Of a stretch of 48,278 nt of DNA, positions 1-11,700 are shown piece by piece. Within the stretch, counting starts at the first letter, position 1. Each line of letters opens with the position of its first letter. The notes under the pieces were generated by a model. The model did not search any database. It was not told where the DNA came from and worked only from the letters and a program-made list of their open reading frames with translations. A program made the translations under genes and the position numbers. The DNA comes from Selenomonadaceae bacterium (GTDB lineage Bacteria > Bacillota > Negativicutes > Selenomonadales > Selenomonadaceae), in the NCBI GenBank assembly GCA_022773425.1, contig JALFBM010000045.1, positions 1-48,278 of the forward strand. The letters are read 5' to 3'.

Positions 1-1
1 C

Positions 2-265
2 AAAAACGCTTCATTTCAAAATATTGAAATGATTACCGAATGGCTGGCTACCAGAATGAAACATTCCTTCCGCAAAGACAAAGAGCACAGGCTGCAATTA
101 GCAATAACCCCGCTAGAAGGTGAGGTATTGCCTAAAGACAAACAAACTATATTCTCGGCTGCTGCCGAACAAGATGAATTAATGCGCCGAGTAAGCCAGG
201 CGCTATTTGAAGGCAAGCACAGCGCTGAACGAAATGGTAAAAATATATCCTGCCCAATCGAGTAA
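2..265 (+). CDS. 3' end of an unrecognised gene (5' truncated by window edge)
   Basis: The reading frame is open from the first bases of the window to a TAA at 263-265, so this is the C-terminal 87 residues of a longer protein. An internal ATG at 29 exists but has no ribosome binding site. The fragment is charged and helical in character (for example TRMKHSFRKDKEHRLQ) and shows no motif I recognise. Its base composition is clearly richer in A and T than the genes that follow the tRNA cluster, and it points toward the 3' end of a tRNA operon, a common edge for integrated elements. It is followed at once by an intrinsic terminator. Function unknown. Confidence 0.5.
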   Translation, partial: KNASFQNIEMITEWLATRMKHSFRKDKEHRLQLAITPLEGEVLPKDKQTIFSAAAEQDELMRRVSQALFEGKHSAERNGKNISCPIE

Positions 266-267
266 GT

Positions 268-304
268 AAAAAGCTTCGGCCAATATAAACCGGAGCTTTT
301 TGCT
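268..304 (+). terminator. Intrinsic terminator of the partial gene
   Basis: Twelve-base arms (268-279 and 290-301) with one G-T pair, followed by a T-rich tract. It lies 2 bases after the TAA of the partial gene. Confidence 0.6.
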
Positions 305-322
305 TGATTATTTTCAGGCACG

Positions 323-347
323 AAAAAAGCGCCGCTTGCGCGACGCT
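323..347 (-). terminator. Intrinsic terminator of the tRNA operon
   Basis: Read on the minus strand, an 8-bp stem (AGCGTCGC / GCGGCGCT) closes a GCAA tetraloop and is followed by six T residues. It lies 11 bases past the CCA end of the tRNA-Tyr gene. Confidence 0.75.
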
Positions 348-357
348 GAAAGTTCAG

Positions 358-443
358 TGGTGGGCAGGGATGGATTCGAACCATCGTAATCCGAAGATGA
401 CAGATTTACAGTCTGTTCCCTTTAACCACTCGGGCACCTACCC
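358..443 (-). tRNA. tRNA-Tyr (GTA)
   Basis: A class II tRNA with a 7-bp acceptor stem (GGGTAGG / CCTGCCC with one G-T pair), anticodon loop CTGTAAA giving anticodon GTA, a long variable arm, a TTCGAAT T-loop and an encoded CCA. It is the last gene of the tRNA operon. Confidence 0.95.
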
Positions 444-450
444 ACAAACA

Positions 451-528
451 TGGTGACCCAGGGGGGACTCGAACCCTCGACCCTTTGATTCGTAGTCAAA
501 TACTCTAATCCAACTGAGCTACTGGGCC
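451..528 (-). tRNA. tRNA-Arg (ACG)
   Basis: The acceptor stem is GGCCCAG / CTGGGTC and the anticodon loop CTACGAA gives anticodon ACG, which is read as ICG after deamination by TadA. It has a TTCGAGT T-loop, an encoded CCA and one A-C mismatch in the T stem. It is the fourth gene of the operon. Confidence 0.93.
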
Positions 529-556
529 ATGTTAAGAAAAAAAATATAAAATTATT

Positions 557-633
557 TGGTGGGCCCACTTGGACTCGAACCAAGGACCGACCGGTTATGA
601 GCCGGTTGCTCTAACCAACTGAGCTATAGGCCC
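557..633 (-). tRNA. tRNA with CAT anticodon (Met, or lysidine-modified Ile2)
   Basis: The acceptor stem is GGGCCTA / TGGGCCC, the anticodon loop is CTCATAA, and CCA is encoded. The first pair of the acceptor stem is G-C and the anticodon stem lacks the three G-C pairs typical of initiators, so this is not initiator tRNA-fMet. Elongator Met and Ile2 cannot be told apart by eye, because both carry CAT. Confidence 0.88.
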
Positions 634-649
634 ATAAGAATCAAAAAAA

Positions 650-724
650 TGGAGCGGAAAACGAGATTCGGACTCGCGACCCCCACCTTGGCAAGGTGAT
701 GCTCTACCACTGAGCTATTTCCGC
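650..724 (-). tRNA. tRNA-Gly (GCC), second copy in the operon
   Basis: The acceptor stem is GCGGAAA / TTTCCGC, the anticodon loop TTGCCAA gives GCC, and CCA is encoded. It is identical over its whole length to the copy at 729-803, from which it is separated by 4 bases. Confidence 0.95.
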
Positions 725-728
725 ATCA

Positions 729-803
729 TGGAGCGGAAAACGAGATTCGGACTCGCGACCCCCACCTTGGCAAGGTGATGCTCTACCACTGAGCTATTTC
801 CGC
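729..803 (-). tRNA. tRNA-Gly (GCC), first copy in the operon
   Basis: Identical to the neighbouring tRNA-Gly gene at 650-724. It is the promoter-proximal gene of the operon. Its leader contains an imperfect hairpin (about 820-845) that lacks a T tract, so it is more likely a processing structure than a terminator. Confidence 0.95.
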
Positions 804-860
804 TTGATTTTGCCGGCCGAGCGACTCCCGAAGGAGTGTCGCTCGCGACTGACAAAATAT

Positions 861-889
861 ATTTTACTGATTTTCGGGGCGGTTGTCAA
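861..889 (-). promoter_or_regulatory. Promoter of the tRNA operon
   Basis: On the minus strand a perfect -35 box TTGACA (884-889) is followed by a 17-base spacer and a -10 box TAAAAT (861-866). The start point would be near 854, about 50 bases before the first tRNA-Gly. Confidence 0.8.
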
Positions 890-924
890 CCCCTAAAACG
901 TAACTTTTTCTTTTTTCGACGGGA

Positions 925-2667
925 TCACCAGATCTTCCCGAACATGAACCACGCGCGGCCCTTCGCCTTCGCATCTTCCGTGAGGTTCTCATCCCCGCCG
1001 ATGCGGCGCGCGTAATCGAGGCGCGCAAACCAGTCGTCCGGCTGCTGGTAGGCGGCGCCGAGGCCCCAGCCCTTCAGTGTCTGGCCCTTCTTCGGCACGC
1101 CGTTCAACACGCTTTCCTTCGCGCCGTTCTTGTTGTAGGCGACATGGCCGATATCGAAATACGTGCTCAGCACAAGGCCCGGCGTATCCGTGTAGTAGCG
1201 GAATTCCGCCGACCCGAGGATGCCCTCATCGCCGGAACCCTCGCCCTGCGGATACGCGCGCACGCCGTTCGCCCCACCGAGGTAGAACTCCTCGGATCCG
1301 TCAAGATTCGACTCCGCGAGCTGCGCGCTCGTCTTCACGAGCACATCCGTGCGGTGACCGAGACTGTGCGTCGCGTCGAGCGAGAACTCCGCCTTGGTAT
1401 ACTGCCCCTCGGTATTGCTGCGCTCGCCGAGCAGGCGCGAGTACCAGGTGTCCATGCCAACCGTGCCATGTACCAGGCGGAAGGTGTAGTCCGAGATAAA
1501 GCCATTGCGCTTCCAGTAGCCCGAAAGCCCCGCGTGCACACTGTGCGAATGCTTCTTGCCCGACAGGTTGTACGCGTCGAGATCATCGTGCATATCGCGG
1601 TAATCGTAGCCGTAATCGAAGCGCAGCATACGGTCCGTCAGGTGATAGACCGGCACGCTGCCGAACAGCGAAAGCGTCGTCGAGATGCCCATCGCGCCCA
1701 TATCGCTGAGCCGGCTGCCGAGTTCATAGTCCATGCGGCTCACGCCGACGCCGAGCGTCGTGCCGCCGTGTCCGACGAGCGTTTCATAGTTCACGTAGAA
1801 ATTGTGCATGTCGTGGTTGGAGAGCAACGTGCCCGCGTTGAGCTTCGCACCCGTGCCGCCGACATCGTACAGGCTCTCCTGCAAGCCGAGGCGGTAGCGG
1901 CCGGCATTTTTGCTGCCGTAGTTTTCCACATAGGTGACGGTGTTCTCTCCCTTGCCGTTCTCGATGCGCACGGTCAGATCGCTCGTGCCGAACGCTTTCC
2001 CAGGCGTCAGTACGCCGACGGCCTTCGTACCGGATACATCGGAAATCGAGTAGAGCGTCGTCTCAAGGCCGGCCGTCTCGATGATGCTGCCCTTTTTGAG
2101 CCCGTTCACGAAGCTCTGTGCCACACGGTCCTTGAGCTTCGAATGGTTTTCGAGCTTCACCTCACCGTAGCGGCCCGGCGTGATTTTCAGCAGAACGACG
2201 CCTTCCTTTGCCTCCTGCGCCGGCACGTAGGCAGCCGCCGCCGGGTAACCGTGCTGGCGGCAGTAGCGCGTCAGCGCGTCAAGCGTGCGGTTGAGATCCG
2301 CAATCGTCATCGGGCGGTCCATCGCCGGCGTCAGGATTGCAGAGAGATCTTCCTTATTGAGGTGCATCTCTCTGGCATCGAGCCGGAAATTCTGGATCGT
2401 GAATTTCACGTCCTGCTGCTCGCTGCCCTTCTCCGGCAGCTGGTTCTCAACCTCCGCCGTGCCTTGCTTCTCTCCGCTCTGCCCGTTCCGTCCCGGATTC
2501 ACCGGCAACGCGTTGATATTCTGATTGATTTCGTGCTGACTGTCCTGCACTTTCTCCGGTACAGGCGGTACTGCTGCATAGACGGCACCGCCCGCCATGA
2601 CGCTGGCAGCCGTCATAAGAGTCAGCACCCGCCATGCCGCCTTCCCTGCTTTATGATTCTTTGACAT
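925..2667 (-). CDS. Two-partner secretion transporter (TpsB / ShlB-FhaC family)
   Basis: A 580-residue outer-membrane transporter expected to export the large exoprotein encoded just upstream. The ATG at 2665-2667 is chosen because GGAGG sits 8 bases before it; an in-frame TTG seven codons earlier lies upstream of that site. A signal peptide (to about residue 33, ending VYAA) is followed by a Pro- and Gln-rich linker, POTRA-type sequence (about 90-240, including TRYCRQHGYPAAAAYV) and a C-terminal Omp85-type barrel. The motif GANGVRAYPQGEGSGDEG matches the conserved loop-6 VRGY/F element of FhaC-type pores, and the protein ends in a tryptophan. No terminator is visible after the stop. Confidence 0.92.
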   Translation of the reverse strand: MSKNHKAGKAAWRVLTLMTAASVMAGGAVYAAVPPVPEKVQDSQHEINQNINALPVNPGRNGQSGEKQGTAEVENQLPEKGSEQQDVKFTIQNFRLDAREMHLNKEDLSAILTPAMDRPMTIADLNRTLDALTRYCRQHGYPAAAAYVPAQEAKEGVVLLKITPGRYGEVKLENHSKLKDRVAQSFVNGLKKGSIIETAGLETTLYSISDVSGTKAVGVLTPGKAFGTSDLTVRIENGKGENTVTYVENYGSKNAGRYRLGLQESLYDVGGTGAKLNAGTLLSNHDMHNFYVNYETLVGHGGTTLGVGVSRMDYELGSRLSDMGAMGISTTLSLFGSVPVYHLTDRMLRFDYGYDYRDMHDDLDAYNLSGKKHSHSVHAGLSGYWKRNGFISDYTFRLVHGTVGMDTWYSRLLGERSNTEGQYTKAEFSLDATHSLGHRTDVLVKTSAQLAESNLDGSEEFYLGGANGVRAYPQGEGSGDEGILGSAEFRYYTDTPGLVLSTYFDIGHVAYNKNGAKESVLNGVPKKGQTLKGWGLGAAYQQPDDWFARLDYARRIGGDENLTEDAKAKGRAWFMFGKIW

Positions 2668-2686
2668 CCTGAAATTCCTCCGCTTC

Positions 2687-2721
2687 AAAAAAAGAGCAGG
2701 GCAGAGCGTCTGCCTTGCTCT
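2687..2721 (-). terminator. Intrinsic terminator between exoprotein and transporter genes
   Basis: On the minus strand, 13-base arms with one mismatch (2709-2721 and 2693-2705) around a CGC loop are followed by seven T residues (2693-2687). The T tract ends about 10 bases before the GGAGG of the transporter gene, so the transporter is made from read-through or from a promoter I do not see. Confidence 0.8.
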
Positions 2722-2758
2722 ATCTATAGTGTTATCTTAACGCATCCTTACCATTTTT

Positions 2759-5700
2759 TCAAGCCGAAGCGTTCTCGATGGCCGCCTGTGCCTTCTTTTC
2801 CGACACATTGTTATCGGCCTCGAATACATCTGGGAAATCGTTCGTGATGGTCAGCGTCGCGCCGTTATCGGAGCTCTGGATCTCGATACTCCCGACGCGG
2901 CTGCCATCCATCCGCTGCATTGCCGCCGTGCTGTCATCGAGGTCGACGCGCCGGCTGCTGTCGAGGTTCACGACATCCGCATTGATGATCTCCATCGTGC
3001 CGATGGTCGTGCCGCTCTGCTGCGTGTACGCGCGGTAGGCAGACGAGGTCGACGTATCGCTGCCGTTCGAGAGATCGACTGCCGTTGCTTTTCCGTTGCT
3101 GGCCGGATAGGCGATATTGGCCTGTGCCGGCTTCACGAAATCGGTGACGACGTTCTGCGACTTCGGTACGGAGACCCCGCCGCCGCTTTCCGGATGATGC
3201 GACGGGTTGATCGTCTCGCGATACGGCTTATCCGGGATATAGTTGACCTCGAATGCCGTAGCATTCGCCGGCGCCTGCTCGAAATGGTAGTTCCGGCCGT
3301 AGTTCCCGGAGAAGCTGCCATTGTACGTGCCGTAGACAGCGTACTTGCCAGGCATGCGCGCCGACTCGAGCCGTGAAGTCTCCGTATTGCCATCGGCATC
3401 CGTCGTATCGGAGTACGCGTGGAACACGAAGTCCCCGCTGCCATCGGTCTCACCCGTCAGCCAGCCCGTGACGCTGCCGGTGAACGTCGGCATATCCTGA
3501 CCAGCGTAAATGTCCGCCGGTACAGCCTGCACAGTCAGGCCGCGGCGCGTGATATATCCCTTGCCGCTCCCCGTGCTGTTTTTCAGTTGATAATCCATAT
3601 TCGTGATAGCGAATTTATAGGTGACATCGTGCTTGTAATCATCCTGGCCATCTGGCGAAGAAGCGTACGGATTGTCGTACTGGCCGACTGCCGTAAAGCC
3701 GACATCGTCGCCATTGACGACCCGGCCGACCGTGATCCTCGCCGTCGAATGGTTGAGCTCGTCGCCATCATGGTAGACGCCATTGGCATCCCGCGTCTGC
3801 GAAATGACGGTTTTATCCACATCCCGCGTGCCATCGTAGACCTTCGTCACATCGGCGACGCTGTCGATGGTCAGCGCGCGCGGCGTGATGATGCCGCTCT
3901 CCGTGCGGAGCGTGCCGTTCATGCCGTCCGTCGTCACGGTCTGCGTATCGCCGCTGCTGGACGCCGTATGCACGAGCTCGTAGTTGCCATTATCCCAAGT
4001 CAGATAATAGTTCACGCCGATGCCCTTGCCGCCGTTCGTCTGATTCGAATGCTCATTGTCATAGGACGGCGCCTTGCCGGACTGCAGGCTGACATTCAGC
4101 GTATCGTTGCCGACGAGCACGCCGGACTTATCCACCTGGATATTCCCTTCGGACGCCTGAGACGGATCAAGCGCCGTCGTGCCATCGTATTCCTTCGTCG
4201 GCGTCGTCTTGATGGAGACCTGCACCGTCTTCGGCGTGATCATGCCGGCCGTCTGAAGCTTGCCATCTTCCGTGCCTTTGCCCAGTGCAATGGCGAGTTC
4301 ATAGTTCCCGGAATCCTTGCCGCCGAGCTGGAAATTGCTGAAATATGCATCTTTCGTCGTTACGCGTCCATTGTCGCGCGCGACATCAGCATCTTTGAAA
4401 TTCACCTTTACGGCATCCGTCTCAAGTGCAGCGTCATCCCCAGCCACAAGGCCTGTCTGCGCCGCTTCATCGTACCCCTGTGCCTTGACCTTGGACTGCC
4501 ACTTGGACAGACCGCCATTCGTCTCGGTCACGTCCGCCGTGCCGTCGTAGGTCTTGGTCACAAGCTCGCCGTTCGGATTATCGAGGTCGACATAGACTTT
4601 CCTCTTTGTGATAGCACCGGTCAGGCCGGAATCTTCTGCCGAGACTGACTTTGTCTGTATCGCATCAGCTGGATCATCGACCGAAACGAACGTATAGTTA
4701 TTCTTATCGCCGTCGTCGATAGATGCCGTATAACGGATTTTCTTCGCCGTACCGGCATTCTTGTCATCCGATCCGTCTTCCGTATAATACGCGGAAACCG
4801 TCGCAGATTTCACGGAACCCTTCTCGATATCGCTCTCAAGGACATCATCCAGACCGGAATCCTGCGCGCCGCCAACATGCGTGAAGACGAACTTGTTCTT
4901 CGCATCCTTCACGGCTGCGCTGCCATCGTAGACCTTATTCCAGTCCGCGCCGTCGACCGTCTTCACCGCAATCACACGCGGCGTGATCAAGCCGTCCGCT
5001 GCGCGGCCACCATCGGTATTCTGGTACGTTGTCTCCGTATTCGCGATACCCGCAAGCGAGAAATTATGATTATCCGTGCCGTCGGCATTCTTCACGCCGT
5101 CAAAGCCAGCCACATCATAGCTGACCATGAGGCCTTTCCCTGCGTCCTTCTGCGCGAAATTCGCGCCATCTTTCTTCAACGCATAGCTGACCGTCACGCC
5201 ATCCGCGCCAACCGAAATTTCATTCGATTTCAGATTCTGCAGCGACAGAGACAAGTATTTTTCCGGATTGCTCACGGCGCTTGTCCCATCATACTCTTTC
5301 TTCGCCTGCGACCAGTTCTCCTTGAGGTTCGCCATGGTCAACGACAGCGGAAGGATTTTCCCTTTATGCTGCGCCTGCTGGAAATAAACGGTATCGCCGA
5401 TGGTATAGTTGCTGGAAATAGCACCGTTCTCTGAGGTAGCATTGGCCAATGCATTCTGGACACCGGAAATGGAAATTCCCCAGTCATCCGCAGCATCATC
5501 CTGCCAGTTGACATTTGCCTGTGCTGCGCCCTTGTCCGACTCGTCGGTGCCCGTCACATAATCGCCATGCAGGCCTTTCGTACCGATTGCCGCCGTCAGC
5601 TTTTCTCCATTCTCGAGGCCGCTGAACTGCAGATTCTTCAAGGCATCCTGCGTAAGGGATGATGTGCCATCGTATGTCTTATCCAAACGCGTTCCATCCT

Positions 5701-8700
5701 TCAGCACAAGCTGCAGCTGTTTCTGCAGGATGGTTCCTTCCGTTTTCAGTGTACCGCCGCTCGCCGTGCTGGAAAGCGTATTTCCATCGGTGTCCAGAAC
5801 GATATAGTTCTTCGAATCCGCCGTCTGGATGCCAAGCGTATACTTGACCTGCTTGGCGCCATTTGTCGTGTTTGCCGTCGCATTAGCCGTTTCGTTCCCG
5901 CTTGCGTCAATATAGATGCCCGTGGAAGTATCCTGATCCGAGCCCGCAAGATAGGAGGTCGTGCCATCCTTCGTTTTCGCGTAGAGGATCAACGGCGCCA
6001 CCGCATTCTCCACTGCCGATTTGCCGTCATAGGTTTTCGTCAGATTGGCATTGGCGGCCTTCGCATAGACCGTGCGCGGCGTAATGGCGACCGTCGCGGT
6101 CTGCGTGTCATTTACATCAACCTTGCCGATAATCTTCTTGCCGTCCGCACTAATGACATTACCGTTCTCATCAACAACGTTGCCGTTTGCGTTGAGCTTA
6201 TCCCCGTTATGTAGCGTCACATCGCGCGAATAATTGGCAAAATCAAACGTTCCGGACATCGTGAAATTATTGGAAAGACGCCCGCTGTCTTTGAGCCCCC
6301 GGATATGGAACGTCACGGAATCCGCGTCACTGACATTCGACGCATTGAAGATATCTTTTCCGTTTGCCTGAGACGCATCCAGGTTATAGGCGAAATGAAT
6401 CGTGCTCGGCAGTTTGACGCCGTTTGCCGAATCGATGTAAAGTCCATAGTAATTCTCTGGATGCTCCAGCGCTTTTGTCCCGTCGTATTCTTTCGTGACG
6501 GTAGGCTGCCAGCCTTCTTTGATATCTGATGCATCAATGGCCAGACGCGTAATCTGACCTTTATCTGCCGATTCATTGAAGTATTTTGCATCGGCAATCT
6601 GGTAATTGCTGGCCTTCACCGCAGCCGACTGACCGTTGGCATTCTTCAACGCGTTCTCAAGACCGACGTAGCGCATGGCCTTTGCGCCCTCATCGCCGTT
6701 GACGTTCCCATCCTCGACAAAATTACTATTCTGCGTTTCGCCATAGGTTCCAGTAATGTCATCGCTGTTCAGCGTCAGGCTTTCTCCGCTCACGAGGCCC
6801 GTAAGCGTCGGGTTGAAAGCCCCTTTGTTCGCAGTGTTGAGTGCTGCCGTTCCATCATAGGTTTTCGTGACTTTATCGACAGACAAATCCAGCATGCGGC
6901 GGTCAATCTTCCCTTGGTTGATACCAACCAGCTGGCCATCAGTCAGTGCTGTCCCGTCGGTATCCGCGACAAGCTGATAATTTCCATACGTATTGTTCTC
7001 AAGCGTCGGGGTATAGATGACGTTCTGCGTCGTCACGTCTTTCGATGTATCGTTATCCACATAGGCAACATCTTTCGATTGATACTGCCCGGACACTTTC
7101 GCCGTCGTGCCATCGGTTCCGAGGAGGCCCTGGAAGGTCACGCGGTTCGTGATGTCATAGGCCGTCGTACCATCTTTTTGAACGAGTTTCGTATTGCCGT
7201 CGTACGTTTTCTCTATGACATCATCGACGCCCGAAAGTTTTGCCGTAACATATTTCGCCTGAATGCTGGCGAGCGGATTTTCCGTCAACACGCCAGCTGC
7301 ATAGCTTGCTTTCTGACCACTCGACTGGCTATCCGTGAAATCCAACAAATTCTGCTGGTTCGTCGCAAAGTCGAAGTTCTTCTGCATCGTATCGCTTAAG
7401 GTGAACTGATACTTTGCGGAAACCGCGTCTTTGACATTCTTGGAATTGTATACCGCGCTGTCCGGCGTGAAGGTATAGTCCTTCCCGCTCGTCAGCGTTA
7501 TACCATTGATGCTGATGCTCTGAATGTAGTCGGCATCGCTTGCGCTATTCGCAGGCTGGCCATTGCCGCCCTCCTGTCCGCTATAAGAATCCGCATCGTG
7601 CGTATAGCTGACCGCGTCGCTGCCATCATAGACTTTCGTGATGGTACGGAACTTGGCCAGTATATCCTTTGCATCCACTACCGCAGCCTTGATTGCCCCG
7701 GCCCCGTCCATATAGCGGGATCCGTCATCCGCAGTTTGTACCGATGAAGCCAGCTGATAATTTTTCGCATCATCCCCTGCCAGCTTAAGGTTCGTGTAGT
7801 GAACGTAATCATCCGCCTCTCCGGCATTGACATCACGGTACGCCGCATCATAAGAGAGCGTTACCGTATCGCCAGACACCACACGATCCAAGGAATAATT
7901 CTGGGCCGGATCAAGATCCGTGAGTTTCGTACCATCTTTGGAAACGGCATCCGTATTGTCGAAGGTCTTTGTGAGCTTATCAAACGTCGGGGTCAGGTTA
8001 CGCGGCGTAATCTTCCCATACCCGTTCTCTGTCGAGCTCTCAAAGGTATAATTGCCATTATCGTCGCCGTCGAGCTTGAACGTATACGTGATGCGGCTTG
8101 CTCCCTCGCCGACATCCTTTGCATCATACGCAGCAGTCGAGGCATTCGTGACCGTATTTTTGTCCGAGTCGACGATTCCCATGCCGCCGATGCTGACGAG
8201 CTCATCGCTCGTCGGTGCCGTCACCGTATCGCCCACCGTCTTTACGACAGCTGTTGTTCCATCGTATTCCTTCGCCGTAATCGATGGTGTATTCTGGACA
8301 ATCCCCTTCAGTACGCGTTGAGAAATCGTGCCGGTCAGAGGGGTTCCCGTCCCGGTATCATAGGTCAGCGTGCCATTCTGGAGCAGACTGTCGATGGAAT
8401 AATCCGTATACGCACCCTGATTGTAGTTTATCTTGAGCGTATACGTAACGCCTTTGTTTTCTCCATGGTTCTTATCGGCATAGACTGCATCCGTCACCGT
8501 ATACGGTATCGTGATGGTATTATTCTCCGCATCGAATCCCTTTGTGCTGTCGATGCGGGCCTTCAAATCACCCACGTAATACGAAGCCTGACTGCTATCC
8601 TTGTCGTATTTTACCTTGGCATCGCCATCATACGTTTTCGTGATATCATGCAGCTTCGTCAGGGACAGATTCTTTTTATCGGAAATAGCCAGCGGCTGGA

Positions 8701-11700
8701 TCGTACCTTTGCCGAAAGCCGTCGTGGCGGTAATCGGCGCACCATAAGCCAGGCCGTTCGTCAACGAGATTTTGTTGCCGTCGGCATCTTGTGCAAATGT
8801 ATAATTGGTATTGAGCAGCTGGATGTTCGTGTACCGGACATCCTTTCCATCGGTGATGACGTTCCCGCTGCTGTCGCGGATGACATGCTCATTGGCAGAA
8901 AATTTCCCATCCGTTATTCCGCCATACGTTCCCTGTATGCCATCATCACCTGTTTTCGCAGTATTGAGGATCTTTGCCAGCGCTTCCGCCGTAACGGTTG
9001 TTCCCGACACCTTGGCGCTCTCCAAAGCAATCTTATCGGTATCCTGCGCACCAAGTACATCTGCCTTCGTATCATAGGTCTTCGAAATATCCGAAAACGT
9101 CAGATCCGATACGATGGCAGGGGTAATGATGCCCGTGATGCTTTTCCCAGCGGCGTCTGTGGTCAGGGATATCTTGCTGCTTCCACTGCTATCGAATTGA
9201 TAGTTATCCAGTCCACCCTGATTGATGAATACATGATAGGTAATCTGCTGTGCTGCCGGTTTCCCGTCCGCACCATATTTGACAGCTGCCTGTTCATAGG
9301 TACTACTGCCATCCAGCGAAAACGTATCTGACCCGACAAGATGATGCTTCGTGTCATTCTGATCCGTATAGACCACCGGGCTGTCCGTCGTATTGGTTGG
9401 ATCAACCTTGCGGGCATCGACCAGAACGCTGTTGTTTCCGTCATAGGCTTTGTCGACGCCCTTGCCGCCGGAAATGTAGAGGGTCCGCTTCGTGATTTCA
9501 CCCGTACCAAGAGCCGTCCCCGTCGCGCCGCTATTCAATGCCGTGGATCCATCAAAGGAGTAATTGCCGATATCCGCGCCAGATACTTTGACATTATATT
9601 GGATTTTCTTTGCTTCGCCGGCATTTTTTGCCTTGGTTTTCCCGTCATCTTGATAGAACTTACCGCTGCCGTCTGCCGTGATGACGACATCATCTCCCGA
9701 AACGATGCCGGTATCCGTTGATTTTGCCGTATCCATCGAAATTTTCGAAACATCCAGCGTCTGCGTCGTTCCCGTTCCAGCATAATCCGATGTACCGTCG
9801 TATTCGCGGCTGGTGGTCTGGTTGAGCGTCAGGTCTCCGATTTTCCGCGGCGTTATCTTCGCCTGATCTGTAGCAAAGGACTTATTGCTGACATTACTCC
9901 CGATGTCATTCTTCACCGTATCGTAAAGGACATTCCCATTGCTGTCTTTCAGGACATAGTTCCCCGCATCGTTGCCGGAAAGCTGGATATCGCTAAAAGT
10001 AACCGTACGGCTGCCCGCATTCTTTGAATCATAACTGCCGGATCCAACGACAAGGGACACATCGTCCGCCTTGCTGTTTTTGGACGAATCGGTTTTTGTA
10101 ACGATTTTCGTGCTGTCAAAGGTCAGGTAATCGGAAAGTGCCGTGCCATTCTTAAGGGCTGTCGTGCCATCATAGACCTTTTCAATCGTGCCGTTCTTCA
10201 GGGATACCGTAAGTGCCCGCTGCGTGATATTGCCATAGATTGTCTTACCATTCAGCGTCTCGCTAGCCGCGCTCATGACATAGTTATGCTTCCCGGCGAC
10301 ATTCTTCAACGTCGGCCCGCCCGAAAGCGCTATCGCTTTATGTGCGCCAACTTTCTCATCACTGAATGTCGCCGTAACGCCGGTAGGATCCACATACGCG
10401 GTACCAGTCAGATTCTCCGTGCTGCCATCTGATCCGTCTGAATAATAGTCACTCGCGATAATCCCGGAACTGGAACTCGCGTTCCCCTTGAACAGTGCCT
10501 GGATGGCCTTCGTCGCATCATTTGTCCCGTCGTATTCCTTCTGTGCGGTTCCATTGGTCAGCGAATCCGCCGTGATCTTTACCGTTCTCGGCGTGATATC
10601 GATATGGCCGCCAACGAGATCGTAGCCATCTTGACCGGTATAGAAATACTGGATGCCATCCGAGGCAGCATACGCTTTATTATCGTCCTGACTCGATCCG
10701 TCGCCGGCGTCATACTTATTCGCATCATGCAGGCTCGCCGCTCCATCATTCGTGGTATTGCTCCCGACCGCGACGCCGCCGGCCATCATGATTTTCGAGG
10801 TATCCACCGTGGCACTCGAAGATGGCTGGAACGACAGGTTATTCAATTTCAGATCATTTGCATTATAAACGACCGAGAGATCCTTCCCGGCGACAGAACC
10901 GCTGTTATCTCCCTGCGTATAGTTATAATTGACCGTGACCGTGCCGCCGGTCGCATTGCCGCGCAGGAAAGCGCGCAAGAGCGGCATGGTCTGCCCCTCA
11001 TAGATGCGCCAGACCGTATTCTCCGTCCCAGAATCCGATACGCCAGTAAGCGCAGTATATGCACTTTTATTTTTCGAACTCGCACTTTGGACGAAATTAG
11101 TATATACCGATGTTCCACGGAGATATACATTCTTAGGAACAGTTCCCGTTATGTACGCATTCGTGACATTGAGCTGAGTACCAAGATTCGATCTGCCGAT
11201 TATTGTTCCGCTATGATTTGTGCTAGTATTGTACGCATTTTCAATCGTTGCAGTGCCTGATATCAGGTTGCCAATCAAACCACCGCAATTATTTTTGTCT
11301 CCATAAGCACCCGTGTTGTAAGCCGTATCAATGGTCAAAGTACCATTTACAATACCAACGACTCCGCCACTCCCCAATGTAGCGCCTGCTTTGGCAACAC
11401 TGACCGTCGTGCTATTGTTGAACACATTTGTCAGCTTTGTTTCGCCGGTCGCCAGCCCGACGATGCCCCCCGCACCTGTCATCGCAGAAATTGTCCCGCC
11501 TTTGACGCCGACATCCTTGATTGTCGCACCATTTGCCTGACCGAAAAGGCCACCATAAGCAACATTGCTGACATTCAGATTCGAAACTGAGAAAAAATTG
11601 CCCTCAAAGGTGCCCTGGAATGCCGCACTGCCAGAAGCTGACCCCACTGGCGTATAGGACTGTCCCGACGCATCGATATTGTTATAAAGCCAATACTTCG

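Noticed and set aside
820-845. Hairpin between the transporter gene and the tRNA operon as a terminator
   Set aside because: It has no T tract in either direction and lies downstream of the tRNA promoter, so it belongs to the tRNA leader.
7799-9331. 510-codon open frame on the plus strand opposite the exoprotein
   Set aside because: It is the complement of the repetitive exoprotein gene; Ile/Arg-rich and without any recognisable domain or start signal. The same holds for the frames at 3419-4648 and 1144-2664.
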